Of a DNA stretch of 64,000 nucleotides, positions 1 to 8,975 are shown piece after piece; within the stretch, counting starts at the first letter, position 1; each line of letters begins with the position of its first letter. Both the position numbers and the translations under genes were made by a program. The stretch covers positions 372,001 through 436,000 of the forward strand of contig NZ_CP034044.1 in the NCBI RefSeq assembly GCF_003855455.1. Direction: 5' to 3'. The notes under the pieces are model-generated. The model had not been told where the DNA came from and searched no databases. It was given only the letters and a program-made list of their open reading frames with translations. This stretch comes from Mycoplasma struthionis (GTDB lineage Bacteria > Bacillota_I > Bacilli_A > Mycoplasmatales > Metamycoplasmataceae).

Positions 1-673
1 TACTATCTTTATCACCTAAAACAATACCAAAGTTTCTAAATGTATTTCAATCTTTATTTTTTCAAGCTTCTTTAATTTTAGTTAATTCTTCATTGGTTCC
101 TTGAATCATAACTAAACCTCTATAAAAATCAACTGATGTATCAGCTGGAGCATAAAATTTTTGATATAAACTTCCATTTCATTTATATTCTTCGTCATTT
201 CATTCGCTATAAGGTTTTTCTAAAAATAAAGCCTCAGCTTTTTTAGCTATTTTAACAAGTTCATCATTATCTGAACCATCTGAATATCTTTTTGAACTAT
301 CTAAATCAAAACTTAAAGCTCTAGTCATTGTTTGAACTATTGGAATTAATTCGCTTGCATTATTTGATGCATTATATAAACCTGATGTTAAAACTGCAAC
401 ATCACTAGAACCTTTTAAAATATTGCTTGCTAAATCAGCATTGGCTTGTTGAAAGTTAACATTATAAGTAGCATTTGAATTAGTTTTTTCATTAAATCTT
501 TTTGTAATATTTTTAAAAAATCCTTCACTTCTTGAACCAAATCAAGGATCATTTACAGCAAATCTTATATCTTTTAAAGTCTTAATTTCTTGATTATTAT
601 TTTGACATGAAATTGATATTATTGGACTTATTAAAGGTAAAGTAAATAAAAATAATTTTAATGATTTTTTCAT
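1..673 (-). CDS. p37/Cypl-type thiamine-binding lipoprotein (3' end outside window)
   Basis: Substrate-binding lipoprotein of an ABC importer. The first 23 residues are a lipoprotein signal (MKKSLKLFLF..., ending ISISC), so Cys23 should be lipidated and the protein anchored outside the membrane. The remainder strongly resembles Mycoplasma hyorhinis p37: I recognise the blocks DGSDNDELVKIAKKAEALF, YKWNGSLYQKFY, VDFYRGLVMI and DWNTFRNFGI. From the literature, p37 (Cypl) binds thiamine or thiamine pyrophosphate; that ligand fits the TPP riboswitch lying just upstream. The start is set by GGAG a few bases before ATG at 673. In M. hyorhinis the gene is followed by an ATPase and a permease, so partners are expected left of this window (inference). 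The gene runs off position 1. Confidence 0.9.
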
Positions 674-674
674 A

Positions 675-694
675 TTTCTCCTTTTATAGAGAAA
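675..694 (-). promoter_or_regulatory. Shine-Dalgarno sequestering hairpin of the TPP riboswitch
   Basis: On the minus strand TTTCTC (694-689) can pair with GAGAAA (680-675) around an 8-base loop. The 3' arm contains the AGGAG ribosome-binding site of the p37-like gene, so the hairpin would block translation. A second GTTTCTC copy lies in the 3' flank of the aptamer (about 712-706), giving a possible switch between two pairings. No U-tract follows, which suggests translational rather than transcriptional control. Confidence 0.6.
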
Positions 695-703
695 CCCTTA
701 AAA

Positions 704-778
704 TTGAGAAACTCACTACGCTAGTTCTAACTAGATCAGTTAATGAGGGTCTATCTCAGCCCTTGGGCACCCCTGTTC
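704..778 (-). promoter_or_regulatory. TPP (thi-box) riboswitch aptamer
   Basis: Read on the minus strand, this stretch carries the conserved thi-box core in order: GGGGTGCCC, GGCTGAGA, ACCC, ACTGATCT, and AACTAGCGTAGTGA. These match the P2/J2-3 CUGAGA and the P4/P5 CUGAUC...GCGUAG elements of TPP aptamers. It begins only a few bases after the predicted transcription start and lies immediately before the p37-like gene, so it should let TPP repress uptake of thiamine. P1 is weak and its exact limits are approximate. Confidence 0.88.
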
Positions 779-788
779 TTTTTTATAT

Positions 789-794
789 ATTATA
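789..794 (-). promoter_or_regulatory. -10 box of the p37-like gene
   Basis: TATAAT on the minus strand. Transcription would start around 782-780, right at the 5' edge of the TPP aptamer. No clear -35 box is visible, which is usual in mycoplasmas. Confidence 0.55.
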
Positions 795-815
795 AATTAG
801 TTTTAAAAAAATCTT

Positions 816-821
816 TATAAT
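816..821 (+). promoter_or_regulatory. -10 box for the S1-pgi-ldh operon
   Basis: TATAAT on the plus strand, divergent from the p37 promoter and about 35 bases before the start codon at 851, leaving room for the AAGGGG ribosome-binding site. Confidence 0.5.
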
Positions 822-850
822 TAAATTAAATAATAAAATAAGGGGTAATA

Positions 851-1189
851 ATGAATAATTTAGAAATAGGAAAAATAATAAGAGCAAAAATATTAAAAAT
901 AAATAAAACTTGAGTAGTTTTTGGATCAAAAGACAATGTAATTTTTAATCTAAATATTACCGAAGTAAGTGATTATTTTATTGCTGATCTAAATGAAATG
1001 TTTAAGGTTGGGGAAATTAAAGAATTAATAATAACTGAAAAAATCACTGATAATGAATACAACGTTTCATATAAAAGAATTCATCCAAAATATTTAAAAA
1101 ATCCATTCAATTTTAAAATGGATAAAAAGACTGCAAAATTTGATAGTTTATTAGACTTTACAAACAAAGGAATAAACTATGGAAAATAA
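851..1189 (+). CDS. S1 RNA-binding domain protein
   Basis: Small protein of 112 residues starting MNNLEIGKIIRAKILKINK. The pattern of G-x-I-x-x-A-x-I followed by W-V-V-F and a later G-E-I-K-E-L-I-I-T fits a single S1/OB-fold RNA-binding domain covering the first 75 or so residues; the remainder is Lys-rich. ATG at 851 follows AAGGGG at a good distance and one in-frame TGA is read as Trp. It overlaps the next gene by 11 bases, so the two are translationally coupled. Single-S1 proteins of this kind often act on mRNA or the ribosome, but the target is not visible here. Confidence 0.75.
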
Positions 1190-2510
1190 AAATTTTATTT
1201 CAGTAGATACATCTGATGCTGTTAATGATGAATTATTCGAAGCAGCTGAAAAAGTCATTAAAGAAATAAATCATAAAATTATAAGCGGAAAATATAAAGG
1301 ATATCAAGTAGTAAACTGCTTTAGACCATTTGAAGCAAGTGAACCAAAAACAATTGAAAAAATTAAATCATTTGCAAATTTATTAGAACAAGAACAAATT
1401 GATTATTTAGTTGTTATTTCAAACTCAACAACAGCAATTCAAAGTCAAGCCTTAGTTGATTTATATTCAAACGTCTTTAAAGACAAAGACAAACAAAAGA
1501 CAACTGAAATTTTGTATGTTTCAAATATAATTACAACTTCAGATATGATTAAACTTTTAGCTAAATTAGAAAATAAAAGTTTTGCAATAAATGTAATTTC
1601 ACAAAACGGAAAAGATTTCAACACTCTTGTTTTATTTCATGAATTAAGAGCTTTATTACTTAAAAAATTTTCATCCGATTCAGCTAAAAAATATATTATT
1701 ATTACAACCAATAATAATTATGGAGAATTATTTTATCAAGCAAGAGATTATAAATATTCACATTTAGTTATCTTAGATAATAATCATGAAAAATTCTTTG
1801 CATATTCACCAGCTGTTCTTTTACCCCTAGCAGTAGCTGGAATTGATATTGATAAATATTTATTAGGAGCTGAAAATGCTAATAAAAAATATAATGAAGC
1901 TTCATTAATAAATAACGAACCATATCGTTATGCAACAGCAAGATTTAGGTTTTATAAAGAAAGTAGAATTATTGAAAATATTTTTAGTTTTTCAAAATCT
2001 GAATTTAGTTTAGCAAAACTATTTTCAATGGTATTTTTAGAAGTTGGAAATAAAGCTAAAAAAGGAATCAATTCATACTTTTGAGATGGCTATGAAATAA
2101 ATAATGCTTTTTTAAATATAGTGGCTTCAAACCCTGTTCCATCATTTAATACAGCAATTATTAATAATAGCTCTATTTATGATAAAAATGTCTCAACTTT
2201 CAGTGATACTGAAGATGAATATTTGAATTATTTATCAAATTTAACTTATAATAGTATAGGTAAAATTATGAGTAATACTTTTTTAGAAAATCTCGTAAAT
2301 TACTGTAAGACTCCAACAATTAAAATTACAATAAATGATTTAGAAAATAATGAGGCCTATGGATGAATAATTGCATTTATTTATAGAGCTGCAATTATGT
2401 TCGGTTATTTAATGGACTATGATCCTTTTGAATCTAATGGAACACCATACATGTATAATGTTGAACTCGTAAAAAACTTAAAAAAGAAAAGAGGAACAAA
2501 TAATGACTAA
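1179..2510 (+). CDS. Glucose-6-phosphate isomerase homologue with degenerate active site
   Basis: The 443-residue length matches short bacterial Pgi. The fold markers are clear: SFAINVIS (before the phosphosugar loop), VLLPLAVAGIDIDKYLLGA, and near the C-terminus AAIMFGYLMDYDPF. However, motifs that carry catalysis are replaced. The usual GIGGSYLGA reads VISNSTTAI; SKSGTTTEPA reads SQNGKDFNTL; GGRFS (catalytic Arg) reads HEKFF; the His of TDLHSLGQ aligns with Glu; and the C-terminal QPGVEAYK (catalytic Lys) reads NGTPYMYN. The frame is intact, with TGA as Trp, so this is not a decaying gene. It overlaps ldh by 8 bases. Alignments were done by eye against the Bacillus-type protein. It is probably not a working isomerase; a regulatory or structural role is inference. 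Confidence 0.8.
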
Positions 2511-3468
2511 AATAGGACTTATTGGTACAGGAGCAGTTGGATCAGCTTTTTTATATGCTGCTCTAAATAAAAACATCGAAGCTGATTATGTATTAATTGA
2601 TTATTTCAAAACATTTGCTGAAGCACAAGCAAAAGATTTAAATGATGCTGCTGCTTCTATGTCTAACTGTGGCGCTAAATTTAGAGCTGGAGAATATTCA
2701 GATTTACATGATGCTGATATTATTGTTATTACAGCATCAGTAAAACCTAAAGAAGGTGTTTTAAAAGACCGTTTAGAACTATTAACTGACAATGCAAAAT
2801 TATTAAAAGAAATTGGAGAAAATGTTAAAAACTCAGGATTTAAAGGAATTACTATTATTGCTTCAAATCCAGTTGATACAATGGCTTCAGTTTATCAAGA
2901 AGTTACACAATTTGAAGCTTCTAAAGTTATTAGTTCAGGAACAATTCTAGAAACAGCAAGAATGAAAAAATTCTTAGCTGATAAAATCGGTGTTAAAGCT
3001 TCTTCAATTACAGGTTTTGTTATTGGAGAACATGGAGCACGTTGCATCATTCCATTTTCAAAAATTAGAATCGGTTTAGGTTCATTAAAAGACTATTTGG
3101 CAAACGGTTCTTTAGACAATGAATGAGTAAGTTCTTTATATGAAAAAGTTAAAAATGAAGCTTTTGAAATTATTTCAGGTAAAGGAATTACAAACTTCGG
3201 TATTGGTGAAAACCTAGCTGAAATTGTTAACGGTATTTTATCAGATCGTCAAGCAATTTACTCATTAGGTGTTAAATTACCTAAAGAATACACAAACCAC
3301 GGCGTATACTTTGGTTTACCAGTTATTTTAGGACGTAATGGATATAGACACTTACCAAAAGTTAGATTAGAAGAAAATGAATTAGCAATGTTTGAAGAAT
3401 ATTCAGCAGAAATGAAACAAACAGTTATCGATGTATTAAGAAACTTAGATATTAACCCAAAATTTTAA
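2503..3468 (+). CDS. ldh: L-lactate dehydrogenase
   Basis: NAD-dependent 2-hydroxyacid dehydrogenase of 321 residues interconverting pyruvate and lactate. The N-terminal Rossmann motif is GLIGTGAVGSA. The substrate loop contains the Arg of KDRLELL. SSGTILETARMKK corresponds to the block carrying Asp168/Arg171, and GEHGARC carries the catalytic His. The Asp that normally pairs with that His is Glu here (LETAR for LDTAR), a conservative change. AGAGGAAC within the preceding gene is the ribosome-binding site. It is followed directly by a terminator. A malate dehydrogenase is the alternative, but length and motifs favour Ldh. Confidence 0.88.
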
Positions 3469-3473
3469 CAAAT

Positions 3474-3505
3474 AAATAGTGTTGTTTATAAAACACTATT
3501 TTTAT
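3474..3505 (+). terminator. Intrinsic terminator after ldh
   Basis: AAATAGTGTT and AACACTATTT form a stem of about 10 pairs with a loop of 8, followed by a T-run. It begins six bases after the ldh stop codon. Confidence 0.8.
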
Positions 3506-3506
3506 T

Positions 3507-3512
3507 TATAAT
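3507..3512 (+). promoter_or_regulatory. -10 box giving a leaderless mRNA for the PhnC-like gene
   Basis: TATAAT lies exactly 8 bases before ATG at 3521 and no ribosome-binding site is present. The transcript should therefore begin at or within a base or two of the start codon. The same geometry is seen at ktrB (44748-44762). Confidence 0.55.
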
Positions 3513-3520
3513 TTATTACT

Positions 3521-4272
3521 ATGGAAATACAATTTAAAAACTATTTTGCTAAATATGAAAAAAAAGATCAAAACTTAGTTTTAGAAAATATTAATTTTTT
3601 AATTCCTCAAGGATCAATGGTTGCCATAATTGGGCCATCTGGCGCTGGTAAATCAACAATTTTTAATGCTATTTTAGATCAATTAGAAATTCAAAGTGGT
3701 GTTTTAGAAATAGATAATAAAAATTTAAAAGATTTATCTAAAAAAGAACATAAAAAATTACTGACAAAAATTGGATATTTAGGTCAAGAGCCAAATTTAA
3801 TTGAAGATTTAAATGTATATGAAAACATTTTGCATTTATATTCGCAATATAAAAACTTTATTTTTACATTTTTTAAAATTTTAACTAAAAAACAAAAATT
3901 AGAAGTTTTTAGTGTTCTTGAAAAACTAGGAATTTTAGATAAAGCATTTATAAGAGTTTCTGAACTAAGCGGCGGTCAAAAACAAAGAGTTGAAATTGCT
4001 AAATTATTACTTCAAAAAAGTGAACTTATTTTGGCTGACGAGCCAACTTCTAGTCTTGATATTTTAAATGCAAAAGAAGTTATAAATCTTTTAAAAATAT
4101 AAATAAAGAATTTAATACTACTGTTTTAGTTAATATTCATGATTTAAATTTATTAGCTGATAATTTTAGTCATATATTAGCAATTAAAAACGGTAAAGTT
4201 GTTTCTTTTGAGAATAATAAAAATAATTTAAATGAAGAATTCATTAAGGCACTTTATGAAAAAAACTCATAA
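3521..4272 (+). CDS. PhnC-like ABC transporter ATP-binding protein, split by a -1 frameshift
   Basis: ATPase subunit of an ABC importer. It shows Walker A GPSGAGKST, signature LSGGQKQR, Walker B LILADEPTS and, after the shift, the H-loop VNIHDLNLLADNF. The layout resembles PhnC-type ATPases, and with one -1 shift the product is 250 residues, normal for that family. Read without a shift, it stops at 4100-4102, just after NLLKI, and loses the H-loop. The shift must occur near 4090-4099, where the frame reads T TTA AAA, an X-XXY-YYZ heptamer; loss of one A from the A5 run would look the same. No permease or binding protein is adjacent. ATG 3521 has no ribosome-binding site but sits 8 bases after TATAAT. 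Confidence 0.8.
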
Positions 4273-4282
4273 AGTGCTTTTT
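4249..4282 (+). terminator. Intrinsic terminator overlapping the PhnC-like stop codon
   Basis: GCACTTTATGA pairs perfectly with TCATAAAGTGC (11 pairs, loop of about 7), followed by a T-run. The stop codon of the shifted frame at 4270-4272 lies in the 3' arm, which supports 4272 as the true gene end. Confidence 0.85.
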
Positions 4283-4294
4283 ATATTATTTATG

Positions 4295-4303
4295 TGGTAA
4301 AAT
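4295..4303 (+). promoter_or_regulatory. Extended -10 promoter of the Mg2+ ATPase transcript
   Basis: TGGTAAAAT is an extended -10 element. Transcription would start near 4310 and give a leader of roughly 135 bases. Similar TGG-TA elements precede P80 (around 23984) and clpB. Confidence 0.55.
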
Positions 4304-4309
4304 AAAAAT

Positions 4310-4444
4310 AACTAAAAAGAAAGGGAATTTTGTTCTATGGAAAATTCAAGTACAGGGCGGAGTAATAATAGCAAAACTTGTTTAAAAAAAGAACAAGTTC
4401 TCTTTTAATTATTCGCTCTTTTTAAAAAAATAAAAGGAGGAATT
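4310..4444 (+). promoter_or_regulatory. 5' leader of the Mg2+ ATPase gene with small ORF and attenuator-like hairpin
   Basis: The leader holds a 23-codon ORF (4337-4408, starting MENSSTGRSN). Its 3' part overlaps a stem formed by AACTTGTT (4375-4382) and AACAAGTT (4392-4399), followed by CTCTTTT, so it resembles a weak terminator or attenuator. An alternative pairing of AAAGAAC with GTTCT around 4388-4401 is possible. The main gene's AAAAGGAGG follows at 4434-4442. I do not recognise a known M-box or other Mg2+ riboswitch. Whether the small ORF is translated is uncertain. Confidence 0.45.
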
Positions 4445-7215
4445 ATGATAGCTAAAAATACTTTACAAAAATCAGCTAAACAACAAAAATTAGAAGCTGA
4501 ACGTGAAGAAATTAAAAAACGTTTAATAATGGCTTCAGAAGCAAGCGAAGAAGAATTATTTAAAAAATATAATTCATCTTCAATAGGTATAGTAACTGAA
4601 GAGCAAGTTGAAGAAAATTGCGATGAATATGGTGAAAACAAAATAACTAAAAAAGGAGCTGATACAACTTGAAAAAGATTATTTAGATCATTTTTCAATC
4701 TTTTTAATGTTATTTTAATTGTTTTGGCCGGCGTTTCAATGGTAGTTGACGTTATTTTGCCAATTGTTCAAAATAATAAACAAGACTTAAATTTTATAAC
4801 CATGACTATTATTTTAGTAATGGTATTTTTAAGTAGTATTATTCATTTTATACAAGAACAAAAAAGTGCTTCGAGTGCTTCAAAATTAATTGAAATAATT
4901 GAAACGACGTGTTTAGTTGAAAGAAATGGAGTTTTAAAAGAAATTCCAATGGATGAAATAGTTGTAGGTGATATTGTTCACTTTGCAGCTGGTGACATTA
5001 TTCCTGGTGATGTAAGAATTTTAAAAGCTAAAGACTTATTTGTTTCACAAGCTTCTTTAACTGGCGAAAGTGAACCAATTGAAAAATATAATATGTTAGC
5101 AAAAAAGAAAGTTATGACAATATAACTAACCGTCATAATTTAGCTTTTATGGGATCAAATATTATTTCAGGTTCAGCTAAAGCTATAGTAATAGTGGTTG
5201 GAAATGATACTTATATTGGACAAGTTGCTTCTAAAGTAAATGAAAAACAAGTACCAACCTCTTTTGAAAAGGGAATTAAAAAGATTTCAATAATGTTAAC
5301 AATAATTATGGCTTCAATAATTCCTATTGTGTTTTTAATTGTTGGTTTAACAAATAGAACTGATTCAAAAGCTTGAATTAATGCACTACTATTTGGTATT
5401 TCTATTGCAGTCGGTTTAACGCCTGAAATGCTACCAATGATTGTAACAGCGTGTTTATCTAAAGGTGCTATTGCAATGAGTAGAGCTAAAACCATTGTTA
5501 AGAATATAAATTCTATTCAAAACTTTGGAACAATGGATATTTTATGTACTGATAAAACAGGTACATTAACACAAGATGAAGTTATTTTAGAACGTCATTT
5601 AGATGTTAATGGTAAAAGTGATGCACACGTTTTAAAATATGCATTTTTAAATTCATTTTATCAAACAGGTCTTAAAAATCTATTAGATAAATCAATTATT
5701 AATAGAACAATGGAATTGGCTGATGAATTAAAATCATTAGAAAATTTAGAGTTGCATTACGATAAAATTGACGAAGTTCCCTTTGATTTTAATCGTAAAA
5801 GAATGTCAGTTTTAGTTAAATCAATTAAAAATGATAAAGTTACATTAATTACAAAAGGTGCAGTTGAAGAAATAATTAATGTTTGTTCAAAAATTTATTT
5901 AGATGGTAAAGTTGTTGAACTAGACAAAAAAATAATTAAAAAAGTTTTAAGAAAAGTTGAAGAATTTGGGGAAGAAGGAATGCGTGTTATTGCAGTCGCT
6001 TCTAAAAAATCAGATATAAATGCAGTTGGTAAATTATCAGTTGTTGACGAAAAAGATATGACCTTAATTGGTTATTTGACTTTCTTAGATCCACCTAAAC
6101 ATTCAGCAGAATCATCAATTCAAAAATTACATAATTTAGGTGTAGAAGTTAAGATTTTAACAGGTGATAATCCACTAGTTACAAAAGCAGTTTGTGCTAA
6201 GGTAGGTATTCCATATAGTCGTATTTTAATTGGAAAAGATATTAATGATATGACTGATGAACAACTGGCAATCGAAGTTGAAAGAACTCAAATATTTGCA
6301 AAATTAAGTCCAGATCAAAAAGCAAGAATTATTGAAATTTTACGTAAAAATGGTCATGTTGTTGGATATATGGGAGATGGAATAAATGATGCTCCTGCTA
6401 TGAAAGTTGCTGACGTTTCAATTTCTGTTGATACTGCAGTTGATATTGCAAAAGAATCAGCTAATATAATACTTTTAGAAAAAGATTTAAATGTTTTAGC
6501 TACTGGAATTATTGAAGGTAAAAAAACACATGCAAACATTAATAAATATGTAAAAATGACCGTTTCTTCAAACTTTGGTAACATTTTTTCAATAATATTC
6601 GCTTCAATTTTATTACCATTTATTCCAATGGCTCCTGTTCAAATAATTTTCTTAAATTTAATTTATGACTTTTGTTGTGGAACGTTGCCATGAGACAATG
6701 TTGATAAAGAGTTTATTCAAAAACCAAGAAAATGAGAACATAAATCGATTTGGCGCTTTATGCTCTGATTTGGACCAGTTAGTTCTATAGTTGATTTAAT
6801 GACGTTTTTAATTCTATATTATGTTTTTATTCCAACTATTTCAATAAATGGCTCAGCTTTAGGTCAATATAAACAAATTACTTCTTTAGAAAATCAACAA
6901 GCATTTAAAGAACTATTTTGAACAGGTTGACTAATAACCTCTATGTGAACTCAAACTATAATAATTCATTTTATAAGAACTAATAAAATACCATTTATTA
7001 AATCAAATGCTTCAACGCCTGTTTTAATAATGACTATAGTAGCAGTTGGTATAGTAACATCTATAGCATACGTTCCTAAAGTTAATTCATGACTTCAATT
7101 AAGAGCCTTACCTGCAATGTTTTATGCTTGACTTGGTCTGTTTTTATTAAGTTATATAATATTAGTTCAAATAGTAAAAATTATTTACAAAAAAATATAT
7201 AAAGAATTTTTATAA
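4445..7215 (+). CDS. mgtA: MgtA-type Mg2+-importing P-type ATPase, read through a -1 frameshift
   Basis: P-type ATPase of class IIIB, importing Mg2+ using ATP. In order: an N-terminal Lys/Glu-rich cytosolic tail; a first membrane pair (FFNLFNVILIVLAG); the actuator motif LTGESEP; the metal-site helix GLTPEMLPMIV; the phosphorylation motif DKTGTLT (Asp about residue 370); the nucleotide motif KGAVEEI; then TGDN and GDGINDAPA; and six C-terminal membrane helices. The combined product is 923 residues, close to MgtA. The zero frame stops at 5123-5125 just after TGES, giving 226 residues. The -1 shift lies at A AAA AAG (5101-5107). All motifs downstream are intact, so it is not an old pseudogene. 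AAGGAGG precedes ATG 4445. Confidence 0.88.
5101..5141 (+). promoter_or_regulatory. Candidate programmed -1 frameshift signal in mgtA
   Basis: A AAA AAG at 5101-5107 is in the correct zero-frame phase and is the heptamer used by E. coli dnaX. TTATGAC (5112-5118) pairs with GTCATAA (5132-5138), extendable to 5109-5118/5132-5141, and the zero-frame stop TAA (5123-5125) is in the loop. A -1 slip joins the two halves of the ATPase exactly. The alternative is a single missing A in the A6 run. Confidence 0.5.
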
Positions 7216-7244
7216 AAAATGCGATTTTACTTTCGCATTTTTAT
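7214..7244 (+). terminator. Intrinsic terminator after mgtA
   Basis: AAAAATGCGA and TCGCATTTTT form a stem with a short loop immediately after the mgtA stop codon, ending in a T-run. Confidence 0.8.
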
Positions 7245-7306
7245 TTATAAAATAAAAAACTTATTTATTATAGTAAAATATAGATGTATTTATATAGGAG
7301 TGAAAT

Positions 7307-8269
7307 ATGAGTTTTAAAGATGAAAATGTCATAGTATTTGGCATGAATAATTCACTTGAACTAGCTAAAGAAATAGGTAGTGTTTTAAAAACAGAAGTAA
7401 GTGAAGTTGGTCAAATCACTTTTAAAGATGGAGAAGATTTATTATATTCTTATGATACTGTTAGAAATAAAACAGTTTTTATAATTTGTAATACTTCATC
7501 ACCAGTTAATGATAATTACATGAAATTATTTATATTTGTTGATTCTTTAAAAAGAGCATCAGCAAAAAGAATAATTTGTGTAATGACTTATTATGGTTAT
7601 TCTAGACAAGATAGAAAAGTTCAAGGACGTCAGCCCATAACTGCTCGTTTAATGGCTGATTTATTAGAAAGAAGTGGAGTAGATAAAGTCATTGCAATTG
7701 ACTTACATAATCCTTCAATTCAAGGTTTTTTTAACATCCCAGTAGATGATTTAAGAGGACATTTTATTTTTTCAAAAGAACTTAAGAATCGTAATGAGAA
7801 ATTTACAATAGTCTCACCAGATCATGGGGGCGCTGTTAGAGCAAGACAACTATCTGAACTTTTAAATAATGAAGAAGAAATAGCTATTATTGATAAAAGA
7901 AGAACAGCTCCAAATGTTTCTGAAATAGTAAGTGTTTTAGGTAATGTTAAAGATAAAAACGTTGTAATATATGATGACATTATAGATACAGGTGGAACTA
8001 TTTTACATGCAGCAGAAGCTTTAAAAAAACAAGGCGCAAAAAAAATTATTATTGCTGCTACACACGGTTTATTTTCATGCGGATTTGAAACTTTTGAAAA
8101 TAGTGAAATAATAGATGAAGTAATAATAACAAATTCAATAGATCATAGCAATTTAAAACATTTTTCAAAAATTAAAATTTTATCTTTAGCTCAATTTTTA
8201 GGTCTTGTAATTAAAGCTAATGTTGAAAACACATCTATAACCGAAATTTATCATGCTTACAGTAAATAA
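7307..8269 (+). CDS. prs: Ribose-phosphate pyrophosphokinase (PRPP synthetase)
   Basis: This 320-residue cytosolic enzyme makes phosphoribosyl pyrophosphate from ribose 5-phosphate and ATP, feeding nucleotide salvage. It shows VFGMNNSLELAKEI near the N-terminus, the ATP/flexible-loop region YYGYSRQDRK, the DLHNPSIQGFF block, the pyrophosphate loop SPDHGGAVRA, and the PRPP-binding motif VVIYDDIIDTGGT. ATG 7307 follows TAGGAG. It overlaps rsmG by 17 bases, so both are probably on one mRNA. Two direct alternatives (phosphoribosyltransferases) are excluded by length and the two-domain layout. Confidence 0.95.
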   Translation: MSFKDENVIVFGMNNSLELAKEIGSVLKTEVSEVGQITFKDGEDLLYSYDTVRNKTVFIICNTSSPVNDNYMKLFIFVDSLKRASAKRIICVMTYYGYSRQDRKVQGRQPITARLMADLLERSGVDKVIAIDLHNPSIQGFFNIPVDDLRGHFIFSKELKNRNEKFTIVSPDHGGAVRARQLSELLNNEEEIAIIDKRRTAPNVSEIVSVLGNVKDKNVVIYDDIIDTGGTILHAAEALKKQGAKKIIIAATHGLFSCGFETFENSEIIDEVIITNSIDHSNLKHFSKIKILSLAQFLGLVIKANVENTSITEIYHAYSK

Positions 8270-8969
8270 ATTTATTGACCTTATTCAAACTCATTTAGAT
8301 ATTCAAGACAATCAAATTTTAAATAATCTATATAAATATTATGAACTTGTTGAAATAGAAAATCAAAAATATAATTTAACAGGTTACAGAGATGAAAAAC
8401 TAGTTAATGAAGGCATTATTGAATCTATTTTAATTTTTATAAATATAGAAAAAGAGATTTTAAATTTAGATAATAAAAAAGTTTTAGATATTGGCTCTGG
8501 TGCTGGTTTTCCTATCATTCCTTATAAAATTTATAGACCAAATTTAGATATAACAATTTATGAGCCAATGCAAAAAAGAGTTAACTTTTTAAATATGGTT
8601 ATAAATGATTTATCACTTCAAAATATAATAGTCAAAAAAATAAGAGCAGAAGAATCAAATGAAGAATATAAATTTGACTTTATTTCAGCTAAAGCAGTTA
8701 GTGAATTAAAAAACTTAATTGAAATAAGCTTTAATTTAGGCAAAAAAAATGGAGTTTTTTGCTTTTTAAAATCAAAAAATTACCAAAATGAAATCAATAA
8801 TGCATCAAAAATAATAAATACGTTTAAAATAGACACAAAAATTAAAAAAGTAATAAATCCATTTGGATATGAAACAAACTTAATTTTTTATAATAAAACA
8901 ATCAATAATTTAGAAAATTACCCACGTAAATGATCTTTTATAATAAAAGATGATTTAAAGAAAGTTTAG
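8253..8969 (+). CDS. rsmG: 16S rRNA (guanine527-N7)-methyltransferase
   Basis: SAM-dependent enzyme of 238 residues that methylates G527 of 16S rRNA. Characteristic motifs are NLTGYRDE near residue 40, the SAM loop VLDIGSGAGFPIIP, the acidic YEPMQKRVNFLN, and FDFISAKAVSEL. Reading the TGA at 8931 as Trp extends the protein by about 12 residues to the stop at 8967, matching family length. It starts inside prs and ends 6 bases before the next lipoprotein gene. Confidence 0.93.
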
Positions 8970-8975
8970 GCAAAT

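Noticed and set aside
4310-4444. M-box or yybP-ykoY riboswitch before mgtA
   Set aside because: The conserved core sequences of these elements are not recognisable; only a small ORF and a hairpin are seen.
4405-4698. Minus-strand open frame opposite the start of mgtA
   Set aside because: Ser/Phe/Leu composition typical of an antisense shadow of a Lys/Glu-rich gene; no promoter.
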